From contig JAKATG010000002.1 in the NCBI GenBank assembly GCA_021828105.1, forward strand, positions 248,001 through 312,000: 64,000 bases of DNA, in the 5' to 3' direction. This document shows, piece by piece, positions 25,602 through 34,499 of the stretch. Origin of the DNA: Taklimakanibacter sp021828105. GTDB taxonomy: Bacteria > Pseudomonadota > Alphaproteobacteria > Rhizobiales > Aestuariivirgaceae. Every line of letters starts with the position of its first letter. The stretch's first letter is position 1. The position numbers and the translations under genes are program-made. The notes below the pieces were generated by a model. It saw only the letters and a program-made list of their open reading frames with translations, did not search any database and was not told where the DNA came from.

Positions 25602-28487
25602 TCACTCGGCCGCGACCAGCGGCTTCACCGCCACGCGCTTGTGCTCGCTCTCGCGCTGCTCCCATTCGACCTGCCAGTCGGAGGGCTGGTTGGAGGGCGT
25701 GACTTGCACGGCGGTCACCTTGTATTCCGGGCAATTGGTCGCCCAGTCGGAATATTCGGTGGTGATCACATTGGCGCCGGTCACCGGGTGATGGAAGGTG
25801 GTGTAGACGACGCCCTGCGGCATGCGCTCGGCAATGACCGCGCGCAAGGTGATGGCGCCGATGCGGCTCGTCAGCGACACCATCGAGCCGTCCCTGATGC
25901 CGCGCACTTCCGCATCATGCGGATGGATCTCGAGCACGTCCTCCGGGTGCCAGGCGACATTGGGGGTACGCCGCGTCTGAGCGCCGACATTGTACTGGCT
26001 CAGGATGCGGCCGGTGGTCAGGATCAGCGGGAAGGAGCGGTTGGTGCGCTCATCCGTCGGCACGAATTCGGTGACCATGAAGCGGCCCTTGCCGCGCACG
26101 AACTTGCCGATATGCATGATCGGCGTGCCTTCAGGTGCCGCATCGTTGCACGGCCACTGCACCGAGCCCAGCCGGTCGAGCTTCTCGAAGCTGACACCGG
26201 CGAAGGTCGGCGTCACGCGGGCGATCTCGTCCATGATCTCCGCTTCCGATGAATAGCTCATCGGATAGCCCATGGCGGCGGCGATCCTGGCGACGACTTC
26301 CCATTCCTGCATGCCCTGCTTCGGCGCCATCACCGGGCGCACGCGGTTGATGCGCCGCTCGGCATTGGTGAAGGTGCCGTCCTTCTCGAGGAAGGAGGTG
26401 CCGGGCAGGAAGACATGGGCGAAGGCCGCCGTCTCGTTGAGGAAGAGGTCCTGCACGACCAGGCATTCGATCGCCTCGAGCGCCATATTCACATGCTTGG
26501 TGTTGGGATCGGACTGGGCGATGTCCTCGCCCTGGACGAAGAGGCCCTTGAAGGAGCCTTCGACGGCGGCCGTGAACATGTTGGGGATGCGCAGGCCCGG
26601 CTCCGCATCGAGCTCGACATTCCACACTTTCTCGAACAGGTCGCGCACCGTCGAGTCGGAGATGTGGCGATAGCCGGTGAGCTCATGCGGGAAGGAGCCC
26701 ATGTCGCAGGAGCCCTGGACATTGTTCTGGCCGCGCAAGGGATTAACGCCCACACCGTCGCGGCCGATATTGCCGGTCGCCATGGCGAGATTGGCCATGG
26801 CCATGACCATGGTCGAGCCCTGGCTGTGCTCGGTGACGCCGAGGCCGTAATAGATGGCGCCATTGCCGGCGGTCGCATAAAGCCGCGCCGCGGCCCGAAC
26901 GTCCTCGGCCTTGACGCCGGTGATGCTTTCCAAAGCCTCGGGCGAGTTCTTCGGATCGGCGATGAATTTCTCCCAGCGGGCAAAGTCTTCGGGCTCGCAG
27001 CGCTCGGCGACGTAATCGCGCTTCACCAGGCCTTCCGTCACCACGACATGGGCGAAGGCGTTGAAGATCGCGACATTGGTGCCCGGCAGAAGCGGCAGAT
27101 GATATTGGGCCTCGACATGCGGCGAGCGCACGATGTCGGTGCGGCGCGGATCAATGACGATGAGCTTCGCACCTTCGCGCAGGCGCTTCTTCATGCGCGA
27201 GGCGAAGACCGGATGAGCGTCGGTCGGGTTGGCGCCGATGATCAGGATCACATCGGCCTTGTCGACCGATTTGAAGTCCTGGGTGCCGGCGGAAGTGCCG
27301 AAAGTCTGCTTCAAGCCATAGCCGGTCGGCGAATGGCAGACGCGGGCGCAGGTGTCGACATTGTTGTTGTGGAAGGCGGCGCGGACCATCTTCTGCACCA
27401 CATAGACTTCCTCATTGGTGCAGCGGGACGAGGTGATGGCGCCGATCGCGCCCACGCCATGTTTGGCCTGGATGTCCAGGAAGCGCTTGGCGGTGAAATC
27501 GATGGCCGCGTCCCAGGAGACCTCGCGCCAGGGATCGGTGATCTTCTCGCGCACCATCGGCTGCAGCACGCGGTTCTGATGCGTGGCATAGCCAAAGGCG
27601 AAGCGGCCCTTCACGCAGGAATGGCCTTCATTGGCGCCGCCATCCTTCCAGGGCATCATGCGCACGACCTCGTCGCCCTTCATCTCGGCCTTGAAGGAAC
27701 AGCCGACGCCGCAATAGGCGCAGGTGGTGACGATCGAATGATCGGGCTGGCCCTTTTCGATGATCGACTTCTCGGTCAGCGTGGCAGTCGGACAGGCCTG
27801 CACGCAGGCGCCGCAGGAGACGCATTCGGAGGCCAGGAAATCCTCATCCATGCCGGCCGAGACATGCGAGGCGAAGCCGCGCCCGTCGATGGTCAGCGCG
27901 AAAGTGCCCTGCACTTCCTCGCAGGCACGCACGCAGCGCGAGCAGACGATGCATTTGGACGGATCGAAGGTGAAATAGGGATTGCTCTCGTCCTTCGGCT
28001 TGTAGCGGAAATTCTCCGAGCCGTTGTGCTTGGCGAAGACGTGGTTGTCGCCGTCATAGCCATAGCGCACTTCGCGCAAGCCCACCGCTCCCGCCATGTC
28101 CTGCAATTCGCAGTCGCCATTGGCGGCGCAAGTGAGGCAGTCGAGCGGATGATCGGAGATATAGAGCTCCATCACGCCGCGGCGCAGCTGCGCCAGGTGA
28201 TCGTTCTGGGTCTTGACCTTGATGCCGGGGGCGACCGGCGTGGTGCAGGAGGCGGGCGTGCCCTTGCGCCCTTCGATCTCGACCAGGCACAGGCGGCAGG
28301 AGCCGAAGCTCTTCATCGAATCGGTGGCGCAGAGCTTCGGGATCTGAGTGCCGAGCTCCATCGCGGCACGCATGATCGAGGTGCCTTCCGGCACCGTGAC
28401 CGACTGGCCGTCGATCTCGAGGGTCACCATCCGCGTAGCCTCGGACTTGGGCGTGCCGTAATCGATTTCCTTGATGAGCGTCGTCAT
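25602..28487 (-). CDS. fdsA: NAD-dependent formate dehydrogenase alpha (catalytic) subunit
   Basis: A 961-residue molybdopterin enzyme that oxidises formate to CO2. From the N-terminus it has a [2Fe-2S] domain (Cys53, Cys64, Cys67, Cys81), a His/Cys Fe-S segment (DCLTCAANGDC), two 4Fe-4S clusters (CIVCSRCVRAC; CVSCGACVQACP) and a further cluster (CAYCGVGC) before the bis-MGD domain. The active site is Cys384-His385 (ARVCHSPTGYG), so this is a cysteine and not a selenocysteine enzyme. It works with FdsB and FdsG to pass electrons to NAD+ in the cytosol. A long open frame exists on the opposite strand, as expected for GC-rich DNA, and is not a gene. Confidence 0.96.
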   Translation of the reverse strand: MTTLIKEIDYGTPKSEATRMVTLEIDGQSVTVPEGTSIMRAAMELGTQIPKLCATDSMKSFGSCRLCLVEIEGRKGTPASCTTPVAPGIKVKTQNDHLAQLRRGVMELYISDHPLDCLTCAANGDCELQDMAGAVGLREVRYGYDGDNHVFAKHNGSENFRYKPKDESNPYFTFDPSKCIVCSRCVRACEEVQGTFALTIDGRGFASHVSAGMDEDFLASECVSCGACVQACPTATLTEKSIIEKGQPDHSIVTTCAYCGVGCSFKAEMKGDEVVRMMPWKDGGANEGHSCVKGRFAFGYATHQNRVLQPMVREKITDPWREVSWDAAIDFTAKRFLDIQAKHGVGAIGAITSSRCTNEEVYVVQKMVRAAFHNNNVDTCARVCHSPTGYGLKQTFGTSAGTQDFKSVDKADVILIIGANPTDAHPVFASRMKKRLREGAKLIVIDPRRTDIVRSPHVEAQYHLPLLPGTNVAIFNAFAHVVVTEGLVKRDYVAERCEPEDFARWEKFIADPKNSPEALESITGVKAEDVRAAARLYATAGNGAIYYGLGVTEHSQGSTMVMAMANLAMATGNIGRDGVGVNPLRGQNNVQGSCDMGSFPHELTGYRHISDSTVRDLFEKVWNVELDAEPGLRIPNMFTAAVEGSFKGLFVQGEDIAQSDPNTKHVNMALEAIECLVVQDLFLNETAAFAHVFLPGTSFLEKDGTFTNAERRINRVRPVMAPKQGMQEWEVVARIAAAMGYPMSYSSEAEIMDEIARVTPTFAGVSFEKLDRLGSVQWPCNDAAPEGTPIMHIGKFVRGKGRFMVTEFVPTDERTNRSFPLILTTGRILSQYNVGAQTRRTPNVAWHPEDVLEIHPHDAEVRGIRDGSMVSLTSRIGAITLRAVIAERMPQGVVYTTFHHPVTGANVITTEYSDWATNCPEYKVTAVQVTPSNQPSDWQVEWEQRESEHKRVAVKPLVAAE

Positions 28488-28501
28488 ATCGCTGTCCTAC
28501 T

Positions 28502-30052
28502 CTATTCCGCGGCCTTCGCGGTGGGCCGGTCGAAGTCTTCGGGAAAATGCTTGATGGCGCTCTGCACCGGCATGGGCGTCAGGCCGCCCATGGCGCAAAG
28601 CGAGCCCTCGACCATGGTCTGGCAGAGATCGTCGAGGACGATGAGGTTCTTGTCGCGCTCGATGCCGGCGATGATGCGGTCGATCACCTCGACGCCGCGC
28701 ACCGAGCCGATGCGGCAGGGCGTGCATTTGCCGCAGGATTCGATGGCGCAGAATTCCATGGCGAAACGCGCCTGAAGCGCCATGTCGACCGTGTCGTCGA
28801 ACACCACGATGCCGCCATGACCGACCATCGCGCCATTGGCGGCGAAGGTCTCGTAATCCATCGGCAGGTCGAATTGCGAAGCCGGCACGTAAGAGCCCAA
28901 GGGACCGCCGACCTGGATGGCGCGGGCGGGGCGGCCCGAATGAGTGCCGCCGCCGAAATCCTCGAGGAGCTGGCGCAAGCTGATGCCGAAGGCCTTCTCG
29001 ACCAGTCCGCCATGCTTGATATTGCCGGCGAGTTGGAAGGGGAGCGTGCCGCGCGAGCGGCCCATGCCGTAATTCTTGTAGAACTCAGGCCCCTTGCTCA
29101 GGATGTCGGGCACCGCGGCGAAGCTCAGCACATTGTTGATGATGGTCGGCTTGCCGAACAGGCCCTCGAGCGCCGGGATCGGCGGCTTCGGCCTCACCAT
29201 GCCGCGCTTGCCCTCAAGGCTGTCGAGCATGGACGTCTCTTCGCCGCAGATATAGGCGCCGGCGCCGGTGCGCACGGCAAGCGTGAAGCTCTTGCCCGAA
29301 TCCTGGATGTTGTCGCCGAGGAAGCGCGCGGCGGCCGCCTTGGCGATCGCCTGCTTCATCTTGGCGATGGCATGGGGATATTCGGAGCGGATGTAGATCA
29401 GGCCCTTGGTGGCCCCGACCGCGATGCCGGCGATGGTCATGCCTTCGATCAGCGTGAAGGGATCGCCTTCCATCAGCATGCGGTCGGCGAAAGTGCCGCT
29501 GTCGCCCTCATCGGCGTTGCAGCAGACATATTTCTGGTCCGCCTTGGCATCGAGGACCGTCTTCCATTTGATGCCGGTCGGGAAGCCGGCGCCGCCCCTG
29601 CCGCGGAGCCCTGAATCGGTGACGTCCTTGACGATGTCGGCGCCCGATTTCCTCAGCGCGGCCGTGAGCCCGGCGAAACCGCCATGCGCGACATAGTCCT
29701 CGATCGACAAGGGATCAATGACGCCGCAGCGCGCGAAAGTGAGGCGCTCCTGTTTCTTGAGATAGTCGATCTCTTCGGTCGGGCCATGGCCAAGGCGATG
29801 CTTGCCGCCGTTCAGAAAATCCGCGTCGAAGAGCGAGGCGACGTCCTTGGCCGCGACCGGACCATAGGCGACACGGCCCTTTGCCGTCTCGACCTCGACC
29901 AGAGGCTCGATGAACAGAAGGCCGCGCGAGCCATTGCGAATGATTTCAATCTCGAGACCGCGCTTGCCGGCTTCCGCCTTGACGGCGGCGGCGACTTTGT
30001 CGGCGCCCATCGAGAGAGCCGCGGCATCGTCGGGAATGAAGACTCTGGTCAT
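28502..30052 (-). CDS. fdsB: Formate dehydrogenase beta subunit (NADH-binding)
   Basis: A 516-residue NuoF-like subunit carrying FMN and the NAD+ site. It has an N-terminal thioredoxin-like region, then GLRGRGGAGFPTGIKWKTV for FMN/NAD binding, ICGEETSMLDSLEG, and the C-terminal 4Fe-4S ligands ESCGKCTPCRIGSVRG. The start overlaps the fdsG stop by four bases. It follows fdsG and precedes fdsA in the usual fdsGBA order. Confidence 0.95.
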   Translation of the reverse strand: MTRVFIPDDAAALSMGADKVAAAVKAEAGKRGLEIEIIRNGSRGLLFIEPLVEVETAKGRVAYGPVAAKDVASLFDADFLNGGKHRLGHGPTEEIDYLKKQERLTFARCGVIDPLSIEDYVAHGGFAGLTAALRKSGADIVKDVTDSGLRGRGGAGFPTGIKWKTVLDAKADQKYVCCNADEGDSGTFADRMLMEGDPFTLIEGMTIAGIAVGATKGLIYIRSEYPHAIAKMKQAIAKAAAARFLGDNIQDSGKSFTLAVRTGAGAYICGEETSMLDSLEGKRGMVRPKPPIPALEGLFGKPTIINNVLSFAAVPDILSKGPEFYKNYGMGRSRGTLPFQLAGNIKHGGLVEKAFGISLRQLLEDFGGGTHSGRPARAIQVGGPLGSYVPASQFDLPMDYETFAANGAMVGHGGIVVFDDTVDMALQARFAMEFCAIESCGKCTPCRIGSVRGVEVIDRIIAGIERDKNLIVLDDLCQTMVEGSLCAMGGLTPMPVQSAIKHFPEDFDRPTAKAAE

Positions 30053-30540
30053 GCCGAGGCCTCGCTGAGCGTCTCTTCCATGATCTCATCGAAGCGCCGG
30101 GCATCGACGCGGCCGTGCAAATGACCATCGACCATCATTGCCGGCGACAAAGCGCAATTGCCGAGGCAATAGACCGCTTCGAGCGTCACCTGGCCATCGG
30201 CGCTGGTTTCACCGAAGCCCAATTTGAGGCTCGCTTTGGCGTGGCTGCAGAGAGCTTCGCCTTTCATCGACTGGCAGGACTCGGCGCGGCAGATCTTCAC
30301 CACATGGCGGCCGGCCGGCTCGCTGCGGAAATCGTGATAGAAGGTGATGACGCCATGCACCTCGGCCCGGGAAAGATTGAGCGCCTTGGCGATGACGGGG
30401 ACGACGGCTTGCGGCACGCAGCCGAGCTCCTCCTGCACATCATGCAGGATCTCGATCAGTTCGTCGGGGCGGTTGCCATGGCGGTTGCAGACGTCACGGG
30501 CACGCTCGCCATCCGGTGACATTTCAGGCTTCGTCAACAT
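30049..30540 (-). CDS. fdsG: Formate dehydrogenase gamma subunit
   Basis: A 163-residue NuoE-like [2Fe-2S] subunit. The four cluster cysteines are seen as CRAESC and CLGNC, with the NuoE-type VITFYHDFRSEPAGRHVVKIC. It mediates electron flow in the FdsABG complex. GGAAGG lies 9 bases before the ATG. First structural gene of the operon, 115 bp after the LysR gene on the same strand. Confidence 0.94.
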   Translation of the reverse strand: MLTKPEMSPDGERARDVCNRHGNRPDELIEILHDVQEELGCVPQAVVPVIAKALNLSRAEVHGVITFYHDFRSEPAGRHVVKICRAESCQSMKGEALCSHAKASLKLGFGETSADGQVTLEAVYCLGNCALSPAMMVDGHLHGRVDARRFDEIMEETLSEASA

Positions 30541-30583
30541 CGAGCCAAACCTTCCTGGCCGGAAGACCGGCGCCGGGTACCAA

Positions 30584-30595
30584 GATTATATAATC
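30584..30595 (-). promoter_or_regulatory. 12-bp palindrome upstream of fdsG, possible LysR site
   Basis: GATTATATAATC is perfectly symmetric and AT-rich within GC-rich DNA, 44 bp before the fdsG start. It contains T-N(n)-A symmetry of the kind recognised by LysR proteins and could equally be part of a promoter -10 region. The neighbouring LysR gene ends 61 bp away. Confidence 0.4.
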
Positions 30596-30655
30596 ATTCC
30601 GGTTTTGCCGGAACAGTGATGCTCCAGCAAATCGGTAGTTCCGATGAAATGATTG

Positions 30656-31585
30656 TTACGCCCGATGAAGATCCAGGGGCTTGCGCAAAGCGGCGGGATC
30701 GAAGCCAAGGGCGACGTGCTGCAGCGCAGCGACGATCGGCGCCAAGGGCTCGCGGTCGACCACCAGGAGGCCCACGGCATGCTCGACATCGGGGTTGGTC
30801 AAGGGGATGGCCGTGACGCCGGTCGTGGGGCCCAGCGCGTCGAGGAAATATTCAGGCATGATGCTGGCAAGGCCGGTGAAACGGACATTTGACCATAGGT
30901 TAGCGATGGAATTGGTCTCGAGCCGGGGCTGCGGCTGGCAATTGGCGGCCCTGAAGGCGCGGTCGATGATGCGCCGGTTCTGCATATTGGGCGTCAGCAG
31001 GCAGAGAGGTTCCTGCGCCGCCTCGAACCAAGTGACGGTCTCCCGCTTCGTCAAAGGATGGGTAGAGGCGATGAAGAGGCAATAGCGCTCGCGGTAGAGC
31101 GGTGAGGCGATGAGCCCGTCGATCGGCTCATTGTCGAGATAGGCGATGCCGACATCGATCGAGAAGTCATGGAGGCCGCGCAGGATCTCGGCCGTCGACT
31201 GCGAGTAGACGGTAAAATCGACGCGCGGATGCTGGGCCTGCATCGTCTGGGTCAGAAGCGGTGCCATGGGCAAGGCTGACGGTACGGCACCGATCACCAA
31301 CTTCCCGGTCAATTCTTCCTTGCGGCCCTTGATCGAGGCGAGCTCCTGCTGCATCGCCTGCCAGTTGTCGAGGATGGTATGGGCCCATTTGAGCACCCTT
31401 TCGCCTTCCGGCGTCAGGCCGTGAAAGCGCTGGCCCCGCTCGACAATCGGCACGCCGAGTTCCTGCTCGAGCTGGCGGATGCGGCCGGAGAGGGTCGGCT
31501 GCGAGATGTTGCAGGCTTGGGCCGCCCGGGTGAAATGCTTCTCGCGGGCAAGGGCGGCCAGGTAGCTGAGCTGACGGATATCCAT
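30656..31585 (-). CDS. LysR-family regulator, probable regulator of the fds operon
   Basis: A 309-residue LysR protein. The N-terminal helix-turn-helix is complete (KHFTRAAQACNISQPTLSG) and a periplasmic-binding-protein-like effector domain follows (KLVIGAVPSALPMAPLL). The ATG at MDIRQLSYLAALAREK is the standard family start; 35 extra upstream codons lack conservation. It lies directly upstream of, and in the same direction as, fdsGBA. LysR activators of formate dehydrogenase are known, so regulation of this operon is the natural inference. Confidence 0.9.
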   Translation of the reverse strand: MDIRQLSYLAALAREKHFTRAAQACNISQPTLSGRIRQLEQELGVPIVERGQRFHGLTPEGERVLKWAHTILDNWQAMQQELASIKGRKEELTGKLVIGAVPSALPMAPLLTQTMQAQHPRVDFTVYSQSTAEILRGLHDFSIDVGIAYLDNEPIDGLIASPLYRERYCLFIASTHPLTKRETVTWFEAAQEPLCLLTPNMQNRRIIDRAFRAANCQPQPRLETNSIANLWSNVRFTGLASIMPEYFLDALGPTTGVTAIPLTNPDVEHAVGLLVVDREPLAPIVAALQHVALGFDPAALRKPLDLHRA

Positions 31586-31692
31586 GGACCCCGATAGCAG
31601 ATCAGGCACCCTTCCATGAAGAGGGGCCTGCTCTTCCTTAGGTTGTTTGTCTGATAATATGCATATTTTGATCGCGTGAGCTTTATTCACCG

Positions 31693-31798
31693 TTACAAAC
31701 TGTTACCCAACGTCTATACTCCCGTGTGGGGACGGTGACATTGCCCCCGGATCCGCACCCCGGGAGAGCCCTCGCCTTAAAACGGTGAGGGCTTTCCT
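31693..31798 (+). ncRNA. Candidate small RNA with promoter and terminator hairpin
   Basis: The 246 bp between the LysR gene and the small membrane protein hold a compact expression unit. TTACAA (31693-31698), a 16-bp spacer and TATACT (31715-31720) form a promoter. It is followed by a CCCCGG/CCGGGG-type pairing region. A 9-bp hairpin at 31768-31776/31784-31792 (GCCCTCGCC/GGTGAGGGC) ends in TTT. No ORF with a ribosome-binding site fits. A transcript of about 70 nt is predicted. I cannot name a family, and the hairpin could instead just terminate readthrough. Confidence 0.4.
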
Positions 31799-31831
31799 GT
31801 TCTAACGTAGGGGAAATTCAAATCGATCCGG

Positions 31832-32044
31832 TCAGGGCGCCAGAAACCCAGCGGCCAGTCTCGCCAGCGAAGACAAAAAGTCCCGCTCCATCAGCAGCAG
31901 CCAAGCGCAGGCGGCAAGGCCCAAGAGCAAGCCCAAGGGAATGACGACGGGCCAGCGCGGCAAGGGCGCATAGACGATCTTGGGCGCCCAAGGTGCCGTG
32001 CCCGGCAGCGGCGGCACGGAACGGGCGTTGCTCTCAGCCTTCAT
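31832..32044 (-). CDS. Small single-pass membrane protein
   Basis: 70 residues with one strong transmembrane helix (WPVVIPLGLLLGLAACAWLLLM) after a proline-rich N-terminal half. GGGA lies 9 bases before the ATG. No family recognised. Composition and codon use fit the local genes, but its small size leaves doubt. Confidence 0.5.
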   Translation of the reverse strand: MKAESNARSVPPLPGTAPWAPKIVYAPLPRWPVVIPLGLLLGLAACAWLLLMERDFLSSLARLAAGFLAP

Positions 32045-32396
32045 GACAGCGATCCCAACCAGGAGAACGGGGAGCTTGCGCTATACGTCAGTTTCAAATG
32101 CTGAAACAGCCGTCTCATGCCGATTGCCTTATCCAAGCGATGCGCCATCCCGGACGCGCTCATATGACAGGTCTATGTGACAGCTCTCACTATAAGTCAC
32201 CTGAATTTGCTGCGAATCCTTTCGGCGAAGTGATTCACTTCGCCGGGATGCGCGCTCGTGAGAAGGTCACAGGGATCATCGACCCTCCATCGGGGATCGA
32301 TTAGATCGCCGATCCTGGCATTGCAGAAGACATAAGCGGCGGGCTCCCAAATTCCCATCCGATGATCTGGTTCGGATGGGATTGGGACCCATCCAT
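32045..32396. other. 352-bp intergenic stretch with a palindrome
   Basis: It lies between the small membrane protein and the XRE-type gene. No supportable ORF is present. Base composition is more AT-rich than the flanks. The one structured element is the palindrome at 32223-32245, listed separately. Confidence 0.6.
32223..32245. repeat. Short palindromic repeat
   Basis: CGGCGAAGTGA and its exact complement TCACTTCGCCG form an 11-bp stem around a single base. The pattern (CGGCGA, a central TGATT, then TCGCCG or TCGCGGG) resembles the palindrome at 56864-56907, so both may belong to one repeat family. Confidence 0.6.
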
Positions 32397-32765
32397 TTAA
32401 CGCCGTCCGGTCTTGCGCGCCTGCGACCCGTTCGCGATCTTCTTCGAGACTCCGGGTGCCAACTTCGCCTTGAACTTGCGATCGACGGAAGTGAACGCGA
32501 AAGGTTCACGACCGAGCCACAGGAGCAGCGAGAGCAGGTGCTCTACTGCAACAGGCGTCGAACGTTCGAGCCTGAAGATGACCGTATGATCGCAGCCGAC
32601 CTCGCGGGCCAGATCGCGGATCGTGAAATTCCGCCCCAGCCTTGCGGTCTTCAATTCAGTTGCAACCGAAGCCCAGGCAAAAGTCACGGGCGACCCGACG
32701 CGAGCGACCCGCTTTTTACCTGACGAACGAGAAACAGAGCGCTTTTTCTTGAGAGAGTTCAGCAT
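32397..32765 (-). CDS. Orphan XRE-type helix-turn-helix protein
   Basis: 122 residues. The first 25 or so are strongly basic (LNSLKKKRSVSRSSGKKRVA). A helix-turn-helix domain follows, TIRDLAREVGCDHTVIFRLE, with a recognition helix like those of Cro/CI or XRE regulators. It ends in a lysine/arginine-rich tail (KKIANGSQARKTGRR). No partner toxin or restriction gene is adjacent. Probably a small DNA-binding regulator; its target is unknown. Confidence 0.7.
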   Translation of the reverse strand: MLNSLKKKRSVSRSSGKKRVARVGSPVTFAWASVATELKTARLGRNFTIRDLAREVGCDHTVIFRLERSTPVAVEHLLSLLLWLGREPFAFTSVDRKFKAKLAPGVSKKIANGSQARKTGRR

Positions 32766-32836
32766 TCATCCCCACCACACCGACCCCCTGGATAGATACT
32801 TACAGCAAGCTGGGCCGGTTTCAAATGTTTTGATCT

Positions 32837-33283
32837 TTACTGAAAAGTAACAAATTTTAGAGGGATCGAGAATTCCAGCTCCCGGGGGTCGACCGGCGGG
32901 ATCAGCACCGGGAGGGCGTAGCAGAAGCGCGACTCGGCAGAAGGCACCATGGGCTGGTCATCGAGCAGCCGGGACAAGCGGCCGATCTCATTGCTGTAGC
33001 CCCGCCGCTTGACCGAAATGTCGAACCGGACTGACAGGACCGATCTTGAACTGCCATTCAATACCCGGGTCTGCACGGGAGTCTCGGCCGAGCAGGCTCC
33101 GGGGTCGAAAACCGCGGCAATCGTCACCTTGTCCTCCTCGGCCAGCATACGCCTGTTCTCCAGCCATTCATAAAGGGCCCAGCCGCTGAGCAAAATGACA
33201 GCAGCCAGCAGGATATAGCCGGCGGCGCGCGGAAAAAACACCAGCGGCACAAGGAATACCAGCGCGGCGATCAGCCAGCCCAT
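32837..33283 (-). CDS. Membrane-anchored protein of unknown function
   Basis: 148 residues with two hydrophobic segments in the first 40 (GWLIAALVFLVPLVFFP and GYILLAAVILLSGWALYEWL), followed by a soluble domain of about 100 residues rich in beta-type sequence. The segment VQTRVLNGSSRSVLSVRFDI looks like an immunoglobulin-like or FxLYD-type fold, but I do not recognise a family. AGGAAGG is 5 bases before ATG 33283 and too close to two further upstream starts (33286 and 33289), so the innermost start is preferred. Confidence 0.68.
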   Translation of the reverse strand: MGWLIAALVFLVPLVFFPRAAGYILLAAVILLSGWALYEWLENRRMLAEEDKVTIAAVFDPGACSAETPVQTRVLNGSSRSVLSVRFDISVKRRGYSNEIGRLSRLLDDQPMVPSAESRFCYALPVLIPPVDPRELEFSIPLKFVTFQ

Positions 33284-33461
33284 CATCACCTTCCTGCTGC
33301 CGCGCCTATGCCCGGCAGCTTCACCACATTCCCGCCCGCACTTCAGGATCGAGGCATGTTTCCGTCAGCCATGGCAGGAATATAGGACGGCATGCCTTGC
33401 GTATCATTACTTCATAAAGCCCATGGAGCCCTCCATGCGGAGCGCTCCGAAAGGAGGTTCC

Positions 33462-33836
33462 ATGTCCAATATGCAACGGGCAGTGCTGGCGCTCACCATC
33501 CTCAATCTCGGGGTGCTGGCCGGTGGGCTCGGCTTCAACCATCTGTCCGCGGCACCCGCGGCCGAGCCCGTCCTCCGGGCCGAGCTGATCGAGCTCGTCG
33601 ACCACAGCGGCACCGTGCGCTCGCGGCTCAGCGTGGCACCCGATGGTGAAGTGGTCTTCCGCCTGATGGATCAAACCGGCGCCATCCGGGTGAAGCTCGG
33701 CGCGGGCAAGGACGGATCGGGCCTGGTCCTGGTCAACGATCAGACCGAGCCTGGCATCCACATGCTCGCGACCGACAAGGCGACGCGCGTCTCATTGACG
33801 AACCAGTCCGGCGTCGAAAAGGTGATCGCGCCGTGA
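33462..33836 (+). CDS. Secreted or anchored protein of unknown function
   Basis: 124 residues. An uncleaved or cleavable hydrophobic segment (AVLALTILNLGVLAGGLGF) is followed by ELIELVDHSGTVRSRLSVAP and repeats of short strand-forming phrases (DQTGAIRVKLGAGKDGSGL; NDQTEPGIHM; TNQSGVEKVI). The pattern DxxGxxRxxL suggests a beta-solenoid-like repeat. AAAGGAGG sits 5 bases before the ATG, which excludes the longer upstream starts. No named family. Confidence 0.7.
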   Translation: MSNMQRAVLALTILNLGVLAGGLGFNHLSAAPAAEPVLRAELIELVDHSGTVRSRLSVAPDGEVVFRLMDQTGAIRVKLGAGKDGSGLVLVNDQTEPGIHMLATDKATRVSLTNQSGVEKVIAP

Positions 33837-33859
33837 CGGCGGCGAGATGCTGCTTCCGA

Positions 33860-34399
33860 TCAGTCGAACAGATCGGCGAAGGGATTGCGCCGCTTCATCC
33901 AGCGCGGTTTGCGCGGCAAGGCGCTGGCGAAATCATCGGAGAAGCCGCCGAAGTCGAACTCGAAACCGCCTTTGACGACGACGCGGGTGTTCTTCATTCC
34001 CGTCTTCTGCACCAGGGCGTAGAGCTTGGCGGCATTGGCCGGCGCCAGGCGCACGCAGCCATGCGATGCCCTCATGCCGAGGCGCTTGGTATGGGGGCTG
34101 CCATGGATCGCGTGGCCTTCCATGGTGAAGAAGATGGAATGCGGCATCGGCGCGTCGTCCCACTCCTTGGAGAAATGGTCGCGCTCCATGCGGAACGGCT
34201 TGTAGCTCCCGCTCGGCGTCGTATAGCCCTGAACGCCGGTCGACACCGGCCAGACATAAGTCTGCTCGCCGTCGACCGACACGGTCATCTTCTGACTGTT
34301 CTTGTTGATCGAGATCAGAACATTCTTGGCGGCAAGTGCGGCGCCAATATTGAGCACGCCCAAGAGCATCGCGGCCAACACCACAAGCCTCAAACGCAT
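33860..34399 (-). CDS. L,D-transpeptidase (YkuD domain)
   Basis: A 179-residue exported enzyme with a signal peptide (MRLRLVVLAAMLLGVLNIGA, cleaved after ALA) and a YkuD catalytic domain. The active-site motif is HAIHGSP followed by RASHGCVRLAPAN with the nucleophilic cysteine. Such enzymes form 3-3 crosslinks in peptidoglycan or attach outer-membrane proteins to it; L,D-transpeptidation is prominent in Hyphomicrobiales. The tail after the domain (KPRWMKRRNPFADLFD) is basic. I chose ATG 34399 over 34432 because it begins the signal peptide directly. Confidence 0.91.
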   Translation of the reverse strand: MRLRLVVLAAMLLGVLNIGAALAAKNVLISINKNSQKMTVSVDGEQTYVWPVSTGVQGYTTPSGSYKPFRMERDHFSKEWDDAPMPHSIFFTMEGHAIHGSPHTKRLGMRASHGCVRLAPANAAKLYALVQKTGMKNTRVVVKGGFEFDFGGFSDDFASALPRKPRWMKRRNPFADLFD

Positions 34400-34499
34400 G
34401 GACCTTCTCCCTCGCAGTCGGTCTATCCCCATGGCCGGGTACCGGCCGTCCCCTTATTCTACCGATTTGCGCGGCTTCGTCCATGACCCTGCCGAAGGG

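Noticed and set aside
25602..28487. A selenocysteine formate dehydrogenase
   Set aside because: The active-site codon is a cysteine codon (Cys384) and no in-frame TGA is present.
26415..28775. A 786-codon open frame on the + strand opposite fdsA
   Set aside because: Long antisense frames are expected opposite GC-rich genes. The product has no motifs and lies fully over a certain fdsA.
31300..31620. A transcription unit on the + strand across the LysR gene start
   Set aside because: The short frames there are shadows of the helix-turn-helix region; the LysR reading is certain.
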